64,000 nucleotides of DNA from Serilophus lunatus (Eukaryota; Chordata; Aves; Passeriformes; Eurylaimidae): positions 1,258,307 through 1,322,306 of the forward strand of contig VXBA01002618.1 of the NCBI GenBank assembly GCA_013399895.1, read 5' to 3'. The first letter of the stretch is position 1; each line of letters starts with the position of its first letter. The position numbers and the translations under genes are program-made. Below the pieces are notes generated by a model that did no database searches, was not told the DNA's origin, and was given only the letters and a program-made list of their open reading frames with translations. This document shows, in pieces, positions 23,191 through 36,670 of this stretch.

Positions 23191-23424
23191 TAGCAATAAT
23201 GGCACGGCCTTAGGCCTATAAATTTTGCTTTTTGATCAGCTACAAGCAATTCAGTTGTCCTGTTCCAGACTTCTGAGCTTTTTTTGAACTCTGTATTTCT
23301 TACTGATGTGAGACTCTCCAGATCAAAAAGTATGATTGACTTTGTTCTACACCTGCTCCTGTGCAACCTGCAGGTATTACCCTCAGGAATCCCAAAATCT
23401 GTCCTCTGTTTTACACCTCCTCAG

Positions 23425-24455
23425 TGTAAACCATACATAGAGACTGGAGAATGAGATGCTGGAAAGCAGTGCCACAGAATAGGACCTGGGGGTCCTGGTT
23501 GATGGCAAGTTCAGTCAGCAGTTCCCTGGCAACTAGGAGGGCAAACTATGCCTTGGGTGGCATCAGGCATAGCATCACCAGCCGATCGAGGGAGGGGATT
23601 GTCCCGCTCTGCTCTGCACTGGTGTGGCCTCACCTTTAGTGTTGTGGGCAGTTTGGGGCACCACAATATAGGAAATATATTAAGCTCTTCGAGAGTGTCC
23701 AAAGAAGGGAAACAGAGATGGTGAAGGGCCTTAAGGAGAAGCTGTATGAGGAGTCTGAGGTCACTTGTTCCGTTCAGCCTGAAGAAGAGGAGACTGAGGG
23801 GAGACCTCATTGCAGTCTGCAAAGAGGAGGGACAGACACTGATGTTTTCTGTGTAGTGACCAGTGACAGGACCCAAGAGAATGGCCTGAAATTTTGTCAG
23901 GAGAGGTTTAGGTTGGATATTAGAAAGAGAATCCTTGCCTAGGGGGTGGTTGGGCACTGGAGCACGCTGCACGGGAAGTCGTCACAGCACCAAGCCTGAC
24001 AGAGTTCAAGAAGCATTTGGGCAATGCTCTCAGGCACATGGTGTGACTCTAGGGGAGGAGCCTGTNTCTGAGGTCACTTGTTCCGTTCAGCCTGAAGAAG
24101 AGGAGACTGAGGGGAGACCTCATTGCAGTCTGCAAAGAGGAGGGACAGACACTGATGTTTTCTGTGTAGTGACCAGTGACAGGACCCAAGAGAATGGCCT
24201 GAAATTTTGTCAGGAGAGGTTTAGGTTGGATATTAGAAAGAGAATCCTTGCCTAGGGGGTGGTTGGGCACTGGAGCACGCTGCACGGGAAGTCGTCACAG
24301 CACCAAGCCTGACAGAGTTCAAGAAGCATTTGGGCAATGCTCTCAGGCACATGGTGTGACTCTAGGGGAGGAGCCTGTGCAGGGCCAGGAGTTAGACTCA
24401 ATGATCCTTGTGGATCCCTTCTAACTCAGCATATTCTGGGATTCTGTGATTATTT
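23425..24455 (+). mobile_element. CR1 LINE 3' portion, with an artefactual internal duplication
   Basis: A 5'-truncated CR1. The start matches the end of ORF2; GIVPLCSALVWPHL at about 23597-23638 corresponds to the IVPLYSALVRPHL stretch. The 3' part follows CR1 consensus: AGAAGAGGAGACTGAGGGGA, GGTTTAGGTTGGATATTAGA, and the terminal CAATGATCC...ATTCTGTGAT tail near 24398-24450. A 312-bp piece is present twice, identically, on either side of an N, so the true element is probably about 313 bp shorter. Not coding-competent. Confidence 0.88.
23754..24378 (+). repeat. exact 312-bp tandem duplication across an N
   Basis: 23754-24065 and 24067-24378 are identical by eye, base for base, with a single N at 24066 between them. 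Both sit inside a diverged CR1. A real duplication this old would carry differences, and a fresh one would not have an N exactly at its junction. The simplest reading is two overlapping contigs joined without merging. Confidence 0.85.
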
Positions 24456-27400
24456 TCTCTCAGACAGCCAAATTGTTACTTTTCCGTAATCTTAGCCTTT
24501 CTCTCAAGAAAGGGAGCATCACCTGTGCAATGAAGCACTTTGTCTGTGTCATTCCTCAGAAGTATGGATTAAGTGTCCAATGAAAAATGCCAATTACCAT
24601 TTGTCCCTTGGAACTTAATAAGCTATCGTCATCAGCAGTATCACCGAGAGCCTTCTCAGAGATCAGGTACTAGGATAAAGTATTTTCTTAGTTTGGAGTT
24701 CCTCCTTCCCTGAGTATTCATTCATATATTTTGATCCTTTTGCTTATCATTTAAGTAGATCATTCATCCACTTAAATCTGTTTCTTCCCTTTTATTTAGG
24801 GTGTTTCCATTGATCTGGAATGAGAATGACTCTAAACTGTAGTTAAAGGTTTTTATTTGTCCTGATCTTTTGCAAAGGTGACACCTCTTTGACTGACACT
24901 TGAGAACCTCTGGTATAGCTTAAGGACATCTGCTGGGTGGGGAAGGAGCTTGGCTGAGCCATAAGGAGGAGGTCTCATCCCTCATTTATTTTTAATTCTG
25001 TTGCCCAGTGAATCTGGATTTCCTCCTCCATTTTAGTAATTTCAGTACTTTGGGGGCATGCTCTAATAGAATCTGGTTCAAATATTTACAAGCTCTGTGG
25101 ATCCCCTCTCTTTAAGGAAAAGGTACATTTCAGAGCATCATCACAGAGTAGCTTCTTGGTTCAAGCTAAAGTACGTGCACAGCATCAACACCTCAGCTGA
25201 TGTAGATAGGCTTGGCCCTGTTTAGTCATTAGAACAATATCAGTCTGTGTCAAAAGCTGTAGGATAGCTCAGTTCTGTGGCACAGGAAAGAGATTTAGTG
25301 TTCTTCATGCTCCCAGTGTGCTATCAGCAACGTTACAGGACACTACTTCATTAGCTTCTGCTGTATCTAAGTGTTTTAATAGTCTTAGCTTTGCTAATTG
25401 TAGGAGTGTGTGCTTAGAGAAGAGTATGGCTAGCAGAAAGCACCATTTAGCTGTTAAAAAGTAAGTATTCTTTGAAAACTGGAACCAGACTCCTTATCTG
25501 ATAGGAAACTCAAAAGCTATGGAATGCCCTTTCATTTCCAAATTGGAAAGAGAAGTGGTGAAATCTGAAATTCAAAGCTATCACATTGGCTTTCTTGTTT
25601 CAGATTAAATGTCTAGACTATATTTTATGTGATGTAGAAATGTTTGTAAGCAGTAATTTCAACTAATACTTTCAAATATTTTAAAGAATTTTCCATTTTG
25701 TTTTCTTCCAAGCAAGATTTAGACTTTTTCAGGGAGTTGTCCCAAGATGGCCTGGCTTAAAAAGCCCCAGTGTTTCCCAATGAGTGAAATGCTCCATTAG
25801 TTATGTGACTAAGTATAATTATATTTGTATTTCATATGATCTGCATTTCATTAATTTTGAATTTCTATGTTTCTTATTCAGAGGAAATCTTCAGTGTTAG
25901 CTGTCTATTTTAGTGGAGGCTTTTATCTAGGTGTCATAGATGGGAAGTAAATGTAAATGGTACTTCAGATGTAAAATAAACATTCATTTAATTCTTACAG
26001 TAGGAATACATTTATATTTCATGCCTTCTAAATTCAAAGTACTGTAATATCTAGATCTAGACAGCTGCTTTTGGGGAGGGGGGAGGGTATGATAAACAGC
26101 ATTGTCCCTTGCAGTTGCATAGCAATATTGAGAGCAGTCTATTCAGCAACAAGCCAAAAGATTTATATTAAAGAGGAAAGTCATATTAATCTTGCCTTAG
26201 TTGCCTCAATGCATGAAACTTATTTGAAATAGAAGGTGAAACAGTAACCTGCAAAAGAGCGTGATTACACTTCAGTCCAGAGAAGTGATGATAACATGGT
26301 AATTGAAAAGGAAGTGTCTGTAACTTGGAACTATTTTTTTTCTTCTGCGCTGAAACAGAAAACTCAGTATCTGCAATAACTGACTAAAAGGATGAGCTTG
26401 TCTGATGTTATGTGTGTATACTGCTTCATGGAATTGACAGAATACATGGGAGAAGATGCATTGCAGTGTGTAAAAAGTCCTTGTCAGATATAGAGTGCTT
26501 TTGATCTTAGTATTTTATCTTCTGTGAATTTTCATGTAGTGTGGCTTTCATATATTATATATGGCACAGAATAGTGTGTTTTACTGATAGTGAAGGAAAA
26601 GTGAATATCTAATGCAGTGTGATAAATGATGTGGAGATGTGGATGTACAGCTATTTGTGAATTTTGTGCTTTTTTTAAGGTATTCCTGAGTGCAGAAGAG
26701 CAAGTAAAAAATTGTAACTTGGAGCTAGATTTTTAAGTCACCGTTTCACAGTAGCAGATACAGGCAGCAGGGTTATGATTGTTTTTCTTAGATGCTCCCA
26801 AATTCAGTTAGCATAAAATATTTTCATGGCCTCTTTCGACCAGGACTTGTGAGCTTTGAGTTAAACTTCTGCTTCTGCTGTAGCCAGACAATAGGCTTCA
26901 TGGGCATAGCACAAGCTCTTCATTTTCCATCTGTAAAGCAGATGAAACAACAGAGAGCAATAGCTTATCAGCTATAAGCAAGTCTGCCATGCATCCACAT
27001 ATGGATCAGACAACCTCTTGAGGTTTTTTGCAGTCTTATTAGGGGGCTTCCAGCATTATTGCAGTACAAATAATAATAAAAACTTGCCCTGATGCAAGTT
27101 GGTGTTTGCTACTCAAAAGCAATACAGAAAATTCATACAAACTATTCTTTATCTCCCAGGAAGAAGGTTTCACTGAAACAAAGGCAAAGGATTATCACTT
27201 CATGAATAAACAACTGTAGAGACTTTTCAGATAAAAAAGCAGATATTTCAAAAGGCTTTCCAGGAATCATATAATTTCTCTTGTTAAGTTGCTCTAAAAG
27301 ATATTGTGTTCCTTGCCACTTTATCTCAAAAAATATATTTCTCCATCTATGGAGAAATTTGTTTTCCAGCATGGTGACGTATGGTGAGGTTTTAGAGCTG

Positions 27401-28761
27401 TTATGAATCTTGTGTAGGAAACATGGGAACTGTTCTGATATATGGCAGGTATGGTGCAACTATTATGATGAAAACCATTCAAGGAGCTCATATTTTTTCT
27501 TTCTCTTCTGCTGTGTTCGGAAAACCTTTCAGTATGTATCATCAGTCTGGAGTTACAGGGCTGCAAAGCTGTATGTCAGAAGAGTGAGAAAATGTCGCTG
27601 GTTCCTACTCATCTCTCATGTAACTCCATGGATTTGGATGAGATTATACCATGAGTAAGCTGAGCCCAGTGATCTTTACTGAGCCTGCTTGACTTCATAA
27701 AATCCAGCATGAGGATTTGTAATGCTAAAGTGCTAGTAGAGGCCAAAGAATTGTTTAAGTTGAATGGAGGAGTTAGGAAATGGGGAGGGGGGAAGGAGGA
27801 AGAGAAAGTAATAGAAAGAGAAAGCTGATTTCAGATGCCTATCAGCTCTGACTCTGTCCTTGCTCCTTATCTTTCCTCTGCTTTTGTTTTTTGTTTTGAC
27901 CTTCTTTTATTCATCTTCATTTTATTTTCATGGTTTATTTTAGCCAGCCTTTTCTCTGTGGTGCTTGTTCAGTTTTTTTAACACCATCATTTCAACAGCT
28001 TTTAACAGCTACACATACTAACCAAGTTACAGGGGCCAGGCCCCCTGAGAGGAGCGATTCTGCCTTTTAGCAGCACTTGGGAAATCTCCTTTACCCTGAT
28101 TCCATGGAGCTCTGTATATGCTTAGTAGCAAAAAGGAGCTGTGAAAAAGTGGACTTCCATAGGTCTAATGCACAGCAGGTGGAGATCTTGGGGTGTGGAT
28201 CTGAAAAAGAATAAACTCTCTCCATGAAATAAGAAAATCTTGACTGGTTGCAGAGTTTACTGTGTTTGCGAATATTGTGCTGTTGTTATTTCCCTGTTAG
28301 GTACATTGCTGCAGTGCCCAGGGATAACTGTCATGGACTGTGACTTGTACTTTATAAACATGCTGGTCATAAAGCAGAACTCGCTATTTTGGGTAAGGCT
28401 CTCCTCATTGAAGATTATCTTTTCGAGGTGAGTGTAAGGAAAAAAAAAAAGGTTTGCAATTCTTCTCTGAGTTTCTTTTATCATCAGGTCTTGGTGACAT
28501 TTTCAGGAGCAGATAGGAAAAGTCAAGTTAGAAAGCAATTTGAGCTTTTCAGTCTGCACAGGTACTGGATTTAAGCCCTTATCTGACTCAGAGTTATGAT
28601 TTTGTAAGTATTTTAGAGGAAATACCTTTTTTAAAGACTACTTTATTATTTGAAATCATAATTTGCAAGAGAAATCTTCTACAAAATCAAATGAGCACTT
28701 TGTACTTCTTCAATGAGGACTTTGAAGAGCACAGGACAGAATGCTTTGTTCTGTTTTGTTT

Positions 28762-28785
28762 TTTGTAACTTTGTAAAGTTACAAA
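28762..28785. repeat. 11-bp perfect inverted repeat
   Basis: TTTGTAACTTT (28762-28772) and AAAGTTACAAA (28775-28785) are perfect complements around GT, so the site could extrude a small cruciform. It follows a T-rich run. Confidence 0.55.
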
Positions 28786-31700
28786 GATTGTGGCTGTAGT
28801 GAAAGCTGTGCTCTAAGTAAGAGTAAGAGGCAATGGGAGTGGTCTGTGAAAGACTTTCTGCTGCGAATTCCAGAGGTTAAACACATTAAAGGAAATAATA
28901 TTTAATAGTATGCAAGTAGGAGATTTGATACATATTTCCCACTTCAAATCTCCATGTAGTGTTTGAGAATTTTTTCCTTCAGGAGGAGGCAGTTTCTGAG
29001 TATGCTCCTAACAAAACAAATGTTTATGTTGGTGTCTGTAGATAGCAAATGATAAATATGTCATCTTTGCCAGTTCAGGCATCACCTTTTCTATAAGATG
29101 GTTGAGCAATACTAAAATAAGAAATCTTTCTAGTGTTACTGTATAGATTGAACACACAAAATATTCTGGTTTAGCTCATGCTTGGATTCATCATATGTTT
29201 AGTCTTTATTGTCTCTGACTATATATATGCATAAATGCGCTCTTGTTAAAATTAAAACCAAATTATTGATCTGCCAGACTGCTTCTGTGAGACTTATTTT
29301 CTGTCAAGAGTTTAGCTGAGCAACATGTAGCCCAAAGTAGCCAATTTATAAAAGAGAGATAATTTAGAAGCAAAGTTGTCATGACAACTTTAACTCCCTC
29401 TTCGCCTTTTCCATGCACACATTATGAATAAAGGAGTGGAGGGGTTGCCAAGGATACTTAAACCGAGAATCCTGATTTTTGAAATTCAGAGTTTAATCTA
29501 AGGACTGTTTTTTGTTGTTTTTAATTACTGCTTCTTGTTCAGAATTGTAGTTGGTCCTGTATTTACAGTTTTAGATTATTTTGGGATCTTATAGATGAAC
29601 GAAATGCATAATACACAACAAGAAAAAAACAACCTCTAACACTTATGTTGAAAATTACTTTGAACTCCAGTTAAAGCATTGTGTTAATCCTCACTTTCAG
29701 CAGTACTGTGAAGAAAAAGGTCTTTGATACCATCATTCTAAATACAATGCCCTTGGTTTTGATTTCCTGGGATAGCACCATAGAGTTAAATGGCACTATC
29801 TCTGATTCACAGCAGCGTAAATGAAACAAATCCAGAGAAACTTTTTCTTTAAGAAATGTAACAGATTTTCCTTCCTTTTTTTCATGTGTAAACCAAGTAA
29901 AATAGACACAAGGATCTTTCACTCTGATCAGTCACTGAAGGACTAATAATTCAACCAGGAACCATCTTCCTTAATTCTCAATTTTTGGTACAGCTAATGC
30001 TGAAAGAAAAAGAGATGCTAGATGTCTGACTTATTTTGTTAAAGCAGAAAGCACTCCATAATAATTTAAAATAATATCTTAAGTAAGAAAGTATTGGATG
30101 GATGGCAGTTTCTTTCCTGTACTGGCAGCAGTTAAGCATGTTCATTAACAGAGTTTTGGAGAAGGGTCATGCTGCCTGCCACCCACAGGGACCTGCAGGC
30201 CCACCTACTTTCCATTGATTCAGCTGACTTGTGAGAGTCCTTTCCTGTCTATCCTTGACTGTGTGCTTTCTGCAGAGCCTACCTGGCAGGTTGCAGCACA
30301 GCTGATAGTAGATGGGAAATTTGGTATAATGTCCAAAGGCATGGTGTTGGAATTAAATTGATGAACTCTTTCAATTCAGTACAGTGTTCAAGACTCAAAT
30401 GTGTAGGAGAGAAATTGCCATAGTCTGCACTGATTCAGCTGGACCTGAGCTTTAAACTTTGGGCCAGATGTTGGTACTAGCTGATGTAAGTGATACAGAG
30501 AAAAAGTTGCTGGAATGCAAGAGTTTGAGCATGAATTGCAAACTGAAGATATACCAATGAATGATTTCAGCAATAACTTTTGGCTCCAGATACCTAGGGT
30601 CCATCTGTGCTAGGAAAATGGTCAGCTGTTGACCGCTGTCATTAACAAGAGTGCAACAATGGCAAGAAACTCTCCAGGGCAGGATTAAAGTGCAGGCATT
30701 AGGAGGAAGCTTTCCCTGCTGTGTTCCTGAATCACCTTTTCTGTGGATAAGGGGCTTTCTTTACTTTGCTCTGGTGTCTTGCCAAGGGTGCATTTACCAT
30801 ATGGCAGAAGAGAACAATGCTAAAGGATAAAGCAGATGAAAGCTCGTGCAAAATTATTTAACAACCCAGGAGAAAGTATCACGAGGCACAAGCAGGAGTG
30901 TATTTTGAAATGACCCCTTGGGGAAGACTGAGGAAATTCAAAAAGCTGCCATCTATATCTGCAGGGCTGAATGGTTGTGACAATCTGCAGAGCAAACAGC
31001 TGTTTCAGGAGAAGGGGAAGAAGCACAGTCAGAGGCAGGATTTGTCACCTGGGTGGATAGGGCTGATTGACGATAAACTGAGGCTTATAAACACTTTGGG
31101 CAAACTTTTGTACCTGTTTCTAGTTTGTGGATGTTCGCATCTGTGTGGCAAATCTTTGCCATACAGACTGTGCAGTTCCTATTGACTTCAAGGAAGATGA
31201 GATTGGAACAATGTAAGCCAGATCTTAAAACGTACCTGATCCACAATGCAGGCAACACATCATGTTACCTGGATCAAGAAAGATCTATGCAGTGTTGTTG
31301 GCTGTGTGTTCTTGTTGGGAGATGTGTAAATGAAATTTAAGTGGTCACAAAACTATTCATAGTCTAATAACTAAAGGAGAGGAGAAAGACATATTAATGA
31401 TGAATTTTACTGTCTTGAGCACAGAAGGTCTTCCAGCACTTTGAGAAAAACATTTAAATTGTATTTAAAATAATTAAACAGCTTCTCCAAATATGGGAAG
31501 AAGTGGGAGCAAAGCCAAGAAAGCTTCACTGGCTAATTTTGAAGCATATGGCACAATTAATAATGGACTGAAACTGCAAGATTAGAGCAGGATATCGGGA
31601 GTTTTGGATAGTGTGCAATGGTTCAAGATGAACTGCACTGGAACACCACAGTGACAGGTACATGGATGGGTCTAATAAAGCACACGTTCCAGAGATGTAA

Positions 31701-34700
31701 AATTGTAAAAGTCTGCTGATGGATAGGGGAAATAAGTGAAATTCAGCTATTACTTTTATTGGCTTAGAACACTTCACTAGAGAGACTTCATTACCTGGCA
31801 AGAGCTGGCATGGAAACTCCTTATATTCTTAGTGGCTGTGAGCACTTTCCATGTGAATGGGACATGTAATTTCAATGCAGCAGATCTGTTTTAGACACTT
31901 GACTCAAGAACTCTGGCCTCCAGGTCATCAGTTTTATAATTTCATAGCTCACTTGGAAAACCCTATTCTTCTCTTCCCCCGGCACAGTTTGCTAGGAGTT
32001 TGAGTGGGCCATTTACTGTCTTTGGAAAAAGGGATGTTGGATCATTAGTTTTTCTTGGCATGCATGAGCTGCATTTCATATTGGGATCCTGGGCAGAGCT
32101 TCATGGCACATGGAAAAGGATTCTGTTCCCTTGGTCTTTATGGACGTGTCCTTTCAAGACCAACACTTTTGATATATGCACACCCATTTTTGATGTCACA
32201 TAGCATCTCTTCTCTTCTCATACTGCAAATTGTTGAGACTGCCCTTGCTAACTTCAGGGGAAGCAGTTTCATCTGTATGACTATGTGTGCTTGAATAAAA
32301 ACGTGGGAGATGGCAACCCTCCTTTATAAATACCAACTGTAAAGGTTAAATCTCTTGCTTTAACCAAAGAATCAAATGTGAGCTAATATACGACATTAAA
32401 GCTAAAGTTCACAGAATTAGGTAAGTGTGGGGAAAAATTCCTTGTTTGAGTTTGATATGCATTATGCACAAATTCTCCCTCTCTTGTAATGTCTCTTATG
32501 GTTTATGGCCAGAGAAAAAATGAGAATTACAGATAATCTGGTCCCACTGTACAGGGTTCATAAACTTGCGTAGGTGATCTGTGAAGTCAAGTCAGAGGGG
32601 AAAGAACTGTCTGTTCTGTATAATCTAGCTATTTTGTTGTGATAATACCTTTTGCATCTAAGCTACTACTGGCATCATGTGCCATATTTATTTTCCATGA
32701 GATCAGGCATGCCTTCACCCAGTAGAAGCTTGGATATGTAGCTTTTTAAAAGCAGTTTGATGTTTTTATTTGTTAGACCTACTGGTTTACAATAGTGGCT
32801 CAGGTATGGGCTATGGTACTTGCTCTGGGATGGTCATATAGAAATGTATTTACTTGTTTTATTTTCATAGTAGAAACAGAAAGTCTTTTTTTCTGATTCT
32901 AGCTATGTATAAAGAGTATCTCGAGATCCCTCTCAGAGGTTCCTCCTTGTTACAATGGGGAATGAACATTCCTTTGAAGTGTTTAACTCTGTCGAGCATT
33001 AGACACAACTGGAGTAGAGAAGTCAAAGTGGAAAAAAAAGGAATAAGCAAGAGTTTTTTCAGTCATGCAGTGAAATGCTTTCCCCTCTGAGCAAGACAAA
33101 AAAAGGAACTTGTGAATTCCTCCCAAGACTCCTTCCTTATATGGCACATCTAAATGTTACCCTCTATTGAGACCAGTATCTGAGCGTCACGGTCAAGCCC
33201 TAAGGAAACAAATTTAGAAAAAATAAGGAGTATTTGCTTTCATGCCTCTGGATTGTAATGTTAATTGCCTTATTTAATGTAACATAAGAATTTCATCTAG
33301 AAGCACTTCTGCTGTCTTCAGTCTGTGTCTTAGATTCCTATTCCTTTCTTGGAATAAAGTATCATCTATAACTTTGAAATTTCTGGATTTGTCAGTTTGT
33401 GGTAGATCAAACAAAGTAAGATTTAAATGCAGGATTTTTAATGTATGTGTCTTCTTATGCCTTATTAATGCAATCAGTCAGCTTGGAAAAAATATGTCAG
33501 AGATAACGAACTTACAGACTGCATTCTTTCTTCCTCTTCTCCTTCAGAAAATATAGGTTATGCTTATGAAGATTAACTTCTTGCTTTGAAAACTGCTGTG
33601 ATCTATTTTTGTGCAGGTGAGGTAAAATATGGACAGCAACTGTTTATGCCTTTTATGTCCTTCAGGGACTAATTCTGTCAGGTTCAGAGCAGTATTGCCC
33701 CATGAAGCCTGATCCTGGTACAGGCAGAGCCTAGGATGTCAGGGAACAAAGCCAGGAAGGGACATGTGTCCAGAAAGGAGCTTTGACTGGTCTGTCGGTA
33801 GGTTCTTGGAACATTGTGCAGTGGGCTCAGCCTTCCCGAACTTGTTCTTGCCCTGTGCACAGGCAGGAGGGTTGCAAGGACAGCTGGCACATGACACAAG
33901 CAGCACAAAGTCATTCATACTTCAGAGTGGATCCCACAAAAAGGAGGGGAAACATATCTCTGACATTGTGCTGGTTCTCTTTTCTCCTGCTGCTGTTTTG
34001 TCAGGTTAAGTCAGAGCAACCTTATGGTAAATAATAAATAATTAAATAATTTCTATTTTATTGTATTGGATGTTTTTAGCCTTTGCGCAGAAAATAATTG
34101 AGTCTTGATTATACATCTTCATACTTGATTGTGCTGAGGACTTTCAGTATGAAGCCCACACTAAAATATTTCCTCTCTCTGGTTGCACTGCTGCATGACA
34201 TGGCTCTTACCAATACAGTGTTGATGTGATTGATGGGCTGACTGGTGAGAGGAATAAATGCAAATGCTTCTTCAGTTCTTCTGGTTACTTCTACAATTAG
34301 TCCTTACTGGAGTGATGTTTTAAATGTGTACTAACCCAGACCTGTATTATAAATGCAGATGACATAAGGACTTGATTTACTGCTTTTGACATGTAGTAGC
34401 TTAAAACATACGCATTTAAAACTATTTATTAATTGGATTTTATATGCTGAATATCTAAGCTTTGTTTGCAGCAAACTATGTGAGGATTTGCAATTTGCAA
34501 AACTTGTATGTAACGATTAGTTTGTTAAATCCTATTCAAAGCTGGCCTGGCTTATTTCTCAGCTATGAGAGAGACTTTTAGGCAAATGTCCTAATACATT
34601 CACCATGTGAACAGTTTGCAGCTCAGTGACTGTACGTTCAAAAGTATTTTACTCAGCGATAAAATCTTCATCACATTTTCATTATCATAAACACGTGGTG

Positions 34701-36634
34701 CTAAAAGTAGTTCAAAGCTTTACACACCACATGTTGGCTTTTATTAATTCTCCTGGGGTTACCCACAATGGTCCAAGGTCTTGCACTAACTGAACAGGAG
34801 GAAAAAATAAAAATTAATGGACTGCAAAGGTCAGTATGTGGCTTATGACTCATATAATAACTTATAGTAAATACATGAGAGTGACTGTACAAGGCTACTA
34901 CACGTGTAGTTAGATGACAGCCTATAAAGGTCTGGTACCTGGGGTCTACTGCCTGTTTTCATCTAGGAAAACAAAAAAACCTTAACAGTGCTTTGGGCAT
35001 TTATGATATACTTAATTTCTCCTGCTTTGCTCCTATGACATATTGCACCTTTTGTGATTTTTGGTCTTCATATTTCTGGTCTTGCTTAAGAAAATAATTG
35101 ACCAAAGGTCCTTCTAAAACAGCACTGTGTTCCCAGTAATGAATACTTAAACTAGAAGAAGCTGAGCAATACTGGTGTATTTTTTTCTCAATAATCTGTC
35201 CTGATTTCCAATTCAAGTTTGTTAGATGCTTTGGAAATGTTATGTCTCTGGTAATGCTTGTGTTGGACTAGTGTGGATTGCAAGGATCTGACCTCTGTGG
35301 CATACAAGAGTCCTTGCAGCCCTTGGGACCCATCATCACAGGCTTGCTGCAGGATGGATGAGGCTTGTTTTAAGTACACTCTAGAGTGGATCTGTGTATT
35401 AGCAGGAATGACAGTGATTTCCAAATGTTGATGAAGCAGAGAAATACACACAGGGGAGAGAGAGACATTCTAAAATGTTCTAGCAATTCTTGTTTTTTTG
35501 AATTCTTTTTTCAGACCACAGTGATTGAATTATAAGACAGACATTTCTAGAAAATTAGATTCAAATATTAAGAAGATGCTTTTTTTTTTTTCTTCTTTCC
35601 CCTGACTGTTTTGTCATTTCCCAACACTGTTCCGAGAGCGGAAAAAAAATTAATTTCAAAGCTTAATAGAAAAAATGGCAGGGATATATCAGATTGGCAT
35701 AAGCGAAACCTGGACGTGGTACCTTTCCTAGGTCTGTGCTGCAATAATTAACTAATGCCAGCTGTAGCAGTGCATATTTGTCCACTAGAATGAAACCAGT
35801 CATTAGATACTAATGCCTTCTAGTCACTAATGAACTCTTCAAGACTTGAACCAATGATTTACAGGTTAATGATCTCAAATCCTATTACCAATGTGCATAA
35901 AACTAATGAAGAATTGTGGAGCAAGGGGGACTGAACTACTCTTAGTAACATTTGTTAAAACAGTAAGAAGCATTTTTCTTATAAATGACTTGCCTTTGAA
36001 ATGTTCTAAAGTGATTGTACAAACTTCATATCATAATTATACCCTTGCTTTCCTGAGTACTAGGAGAATTATTGCTTTCCAAGCACCCAAAAGTATAATC
36101 TGGGGTCAATAAATGAACAGAATCATGATCAACTAAGCCATGCTTGTTCTAAGTCCCTAACCATAAGTTTTGAATGTGCCTGTGCAAACAATAATTCCAG
36201 TGTGACTTGTCTTCCTATGAAATTTCATCTGTTGGTATAAAATTTGGACTCTTGTCTCTGATTTAACCCCTATTCAGCAATGTGAGGCATGGGTGAATGA
36301 AAATTGTTCCTTTCAGGTGATGGATGGAGCAATATATCGCAAACTCATTCACTGTACCTCTATAGCTTTGCTTGTTCTTACAATGAATGGCTTCCATATC
36401 CTGGCTCTCCATTCCCTGTACCTGAAAGCTATGAAAGATGGCATTTGTGCGAGAATGGGCTCTTGCCTTACACCTTAAGGTGAGACCCTTACTGCTGCTA
36501 GTACATTCTGAAGTATATAAATTCTTTAATCGTATCTACAGAGTGGGAATGAGACTGTGCATGTGTAAATGCATTGGAATGAATGGCATAGTAGTATTCA
36601 AAGTAATTGTTTATACAATGTAAGTCAAAAGACT

Positions 36635-36670
36635 GAGAAAAGCAAGATAAAAGAGAAAAGCAAGATAAAA
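36635..36670. repeat. 18-bp perfect tandem duplication
   Basis: GAGAAAAGCAAGATAAAA occurs twice in direct succession (36635-36652 and 36653-36670). A simple slippage-type duplication in a purine-rich stretch; no function inferred. Confidence 0.8.

Noticed and set aside
23511..24285. A 153-codon minus-strand frame and duplicated plus-strand frames.
   Set aside because: They are antisense and sense translations of CR1 sequence, and part is the duplicated assembly segment.
27580..27670. A TAACTCCATGGATTTGGATG stretch resembling an old exapted repeat.
   Set aside because: Too short and diverged to assign to a family by eye.
29780..29850. Weak resemblance to an ancient reptile/bird repeat with a GATTTACACCAGTGTAAAT-like core.
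   Set aside because: Only short words match; I could not align it convincingly, so it is not annotated.
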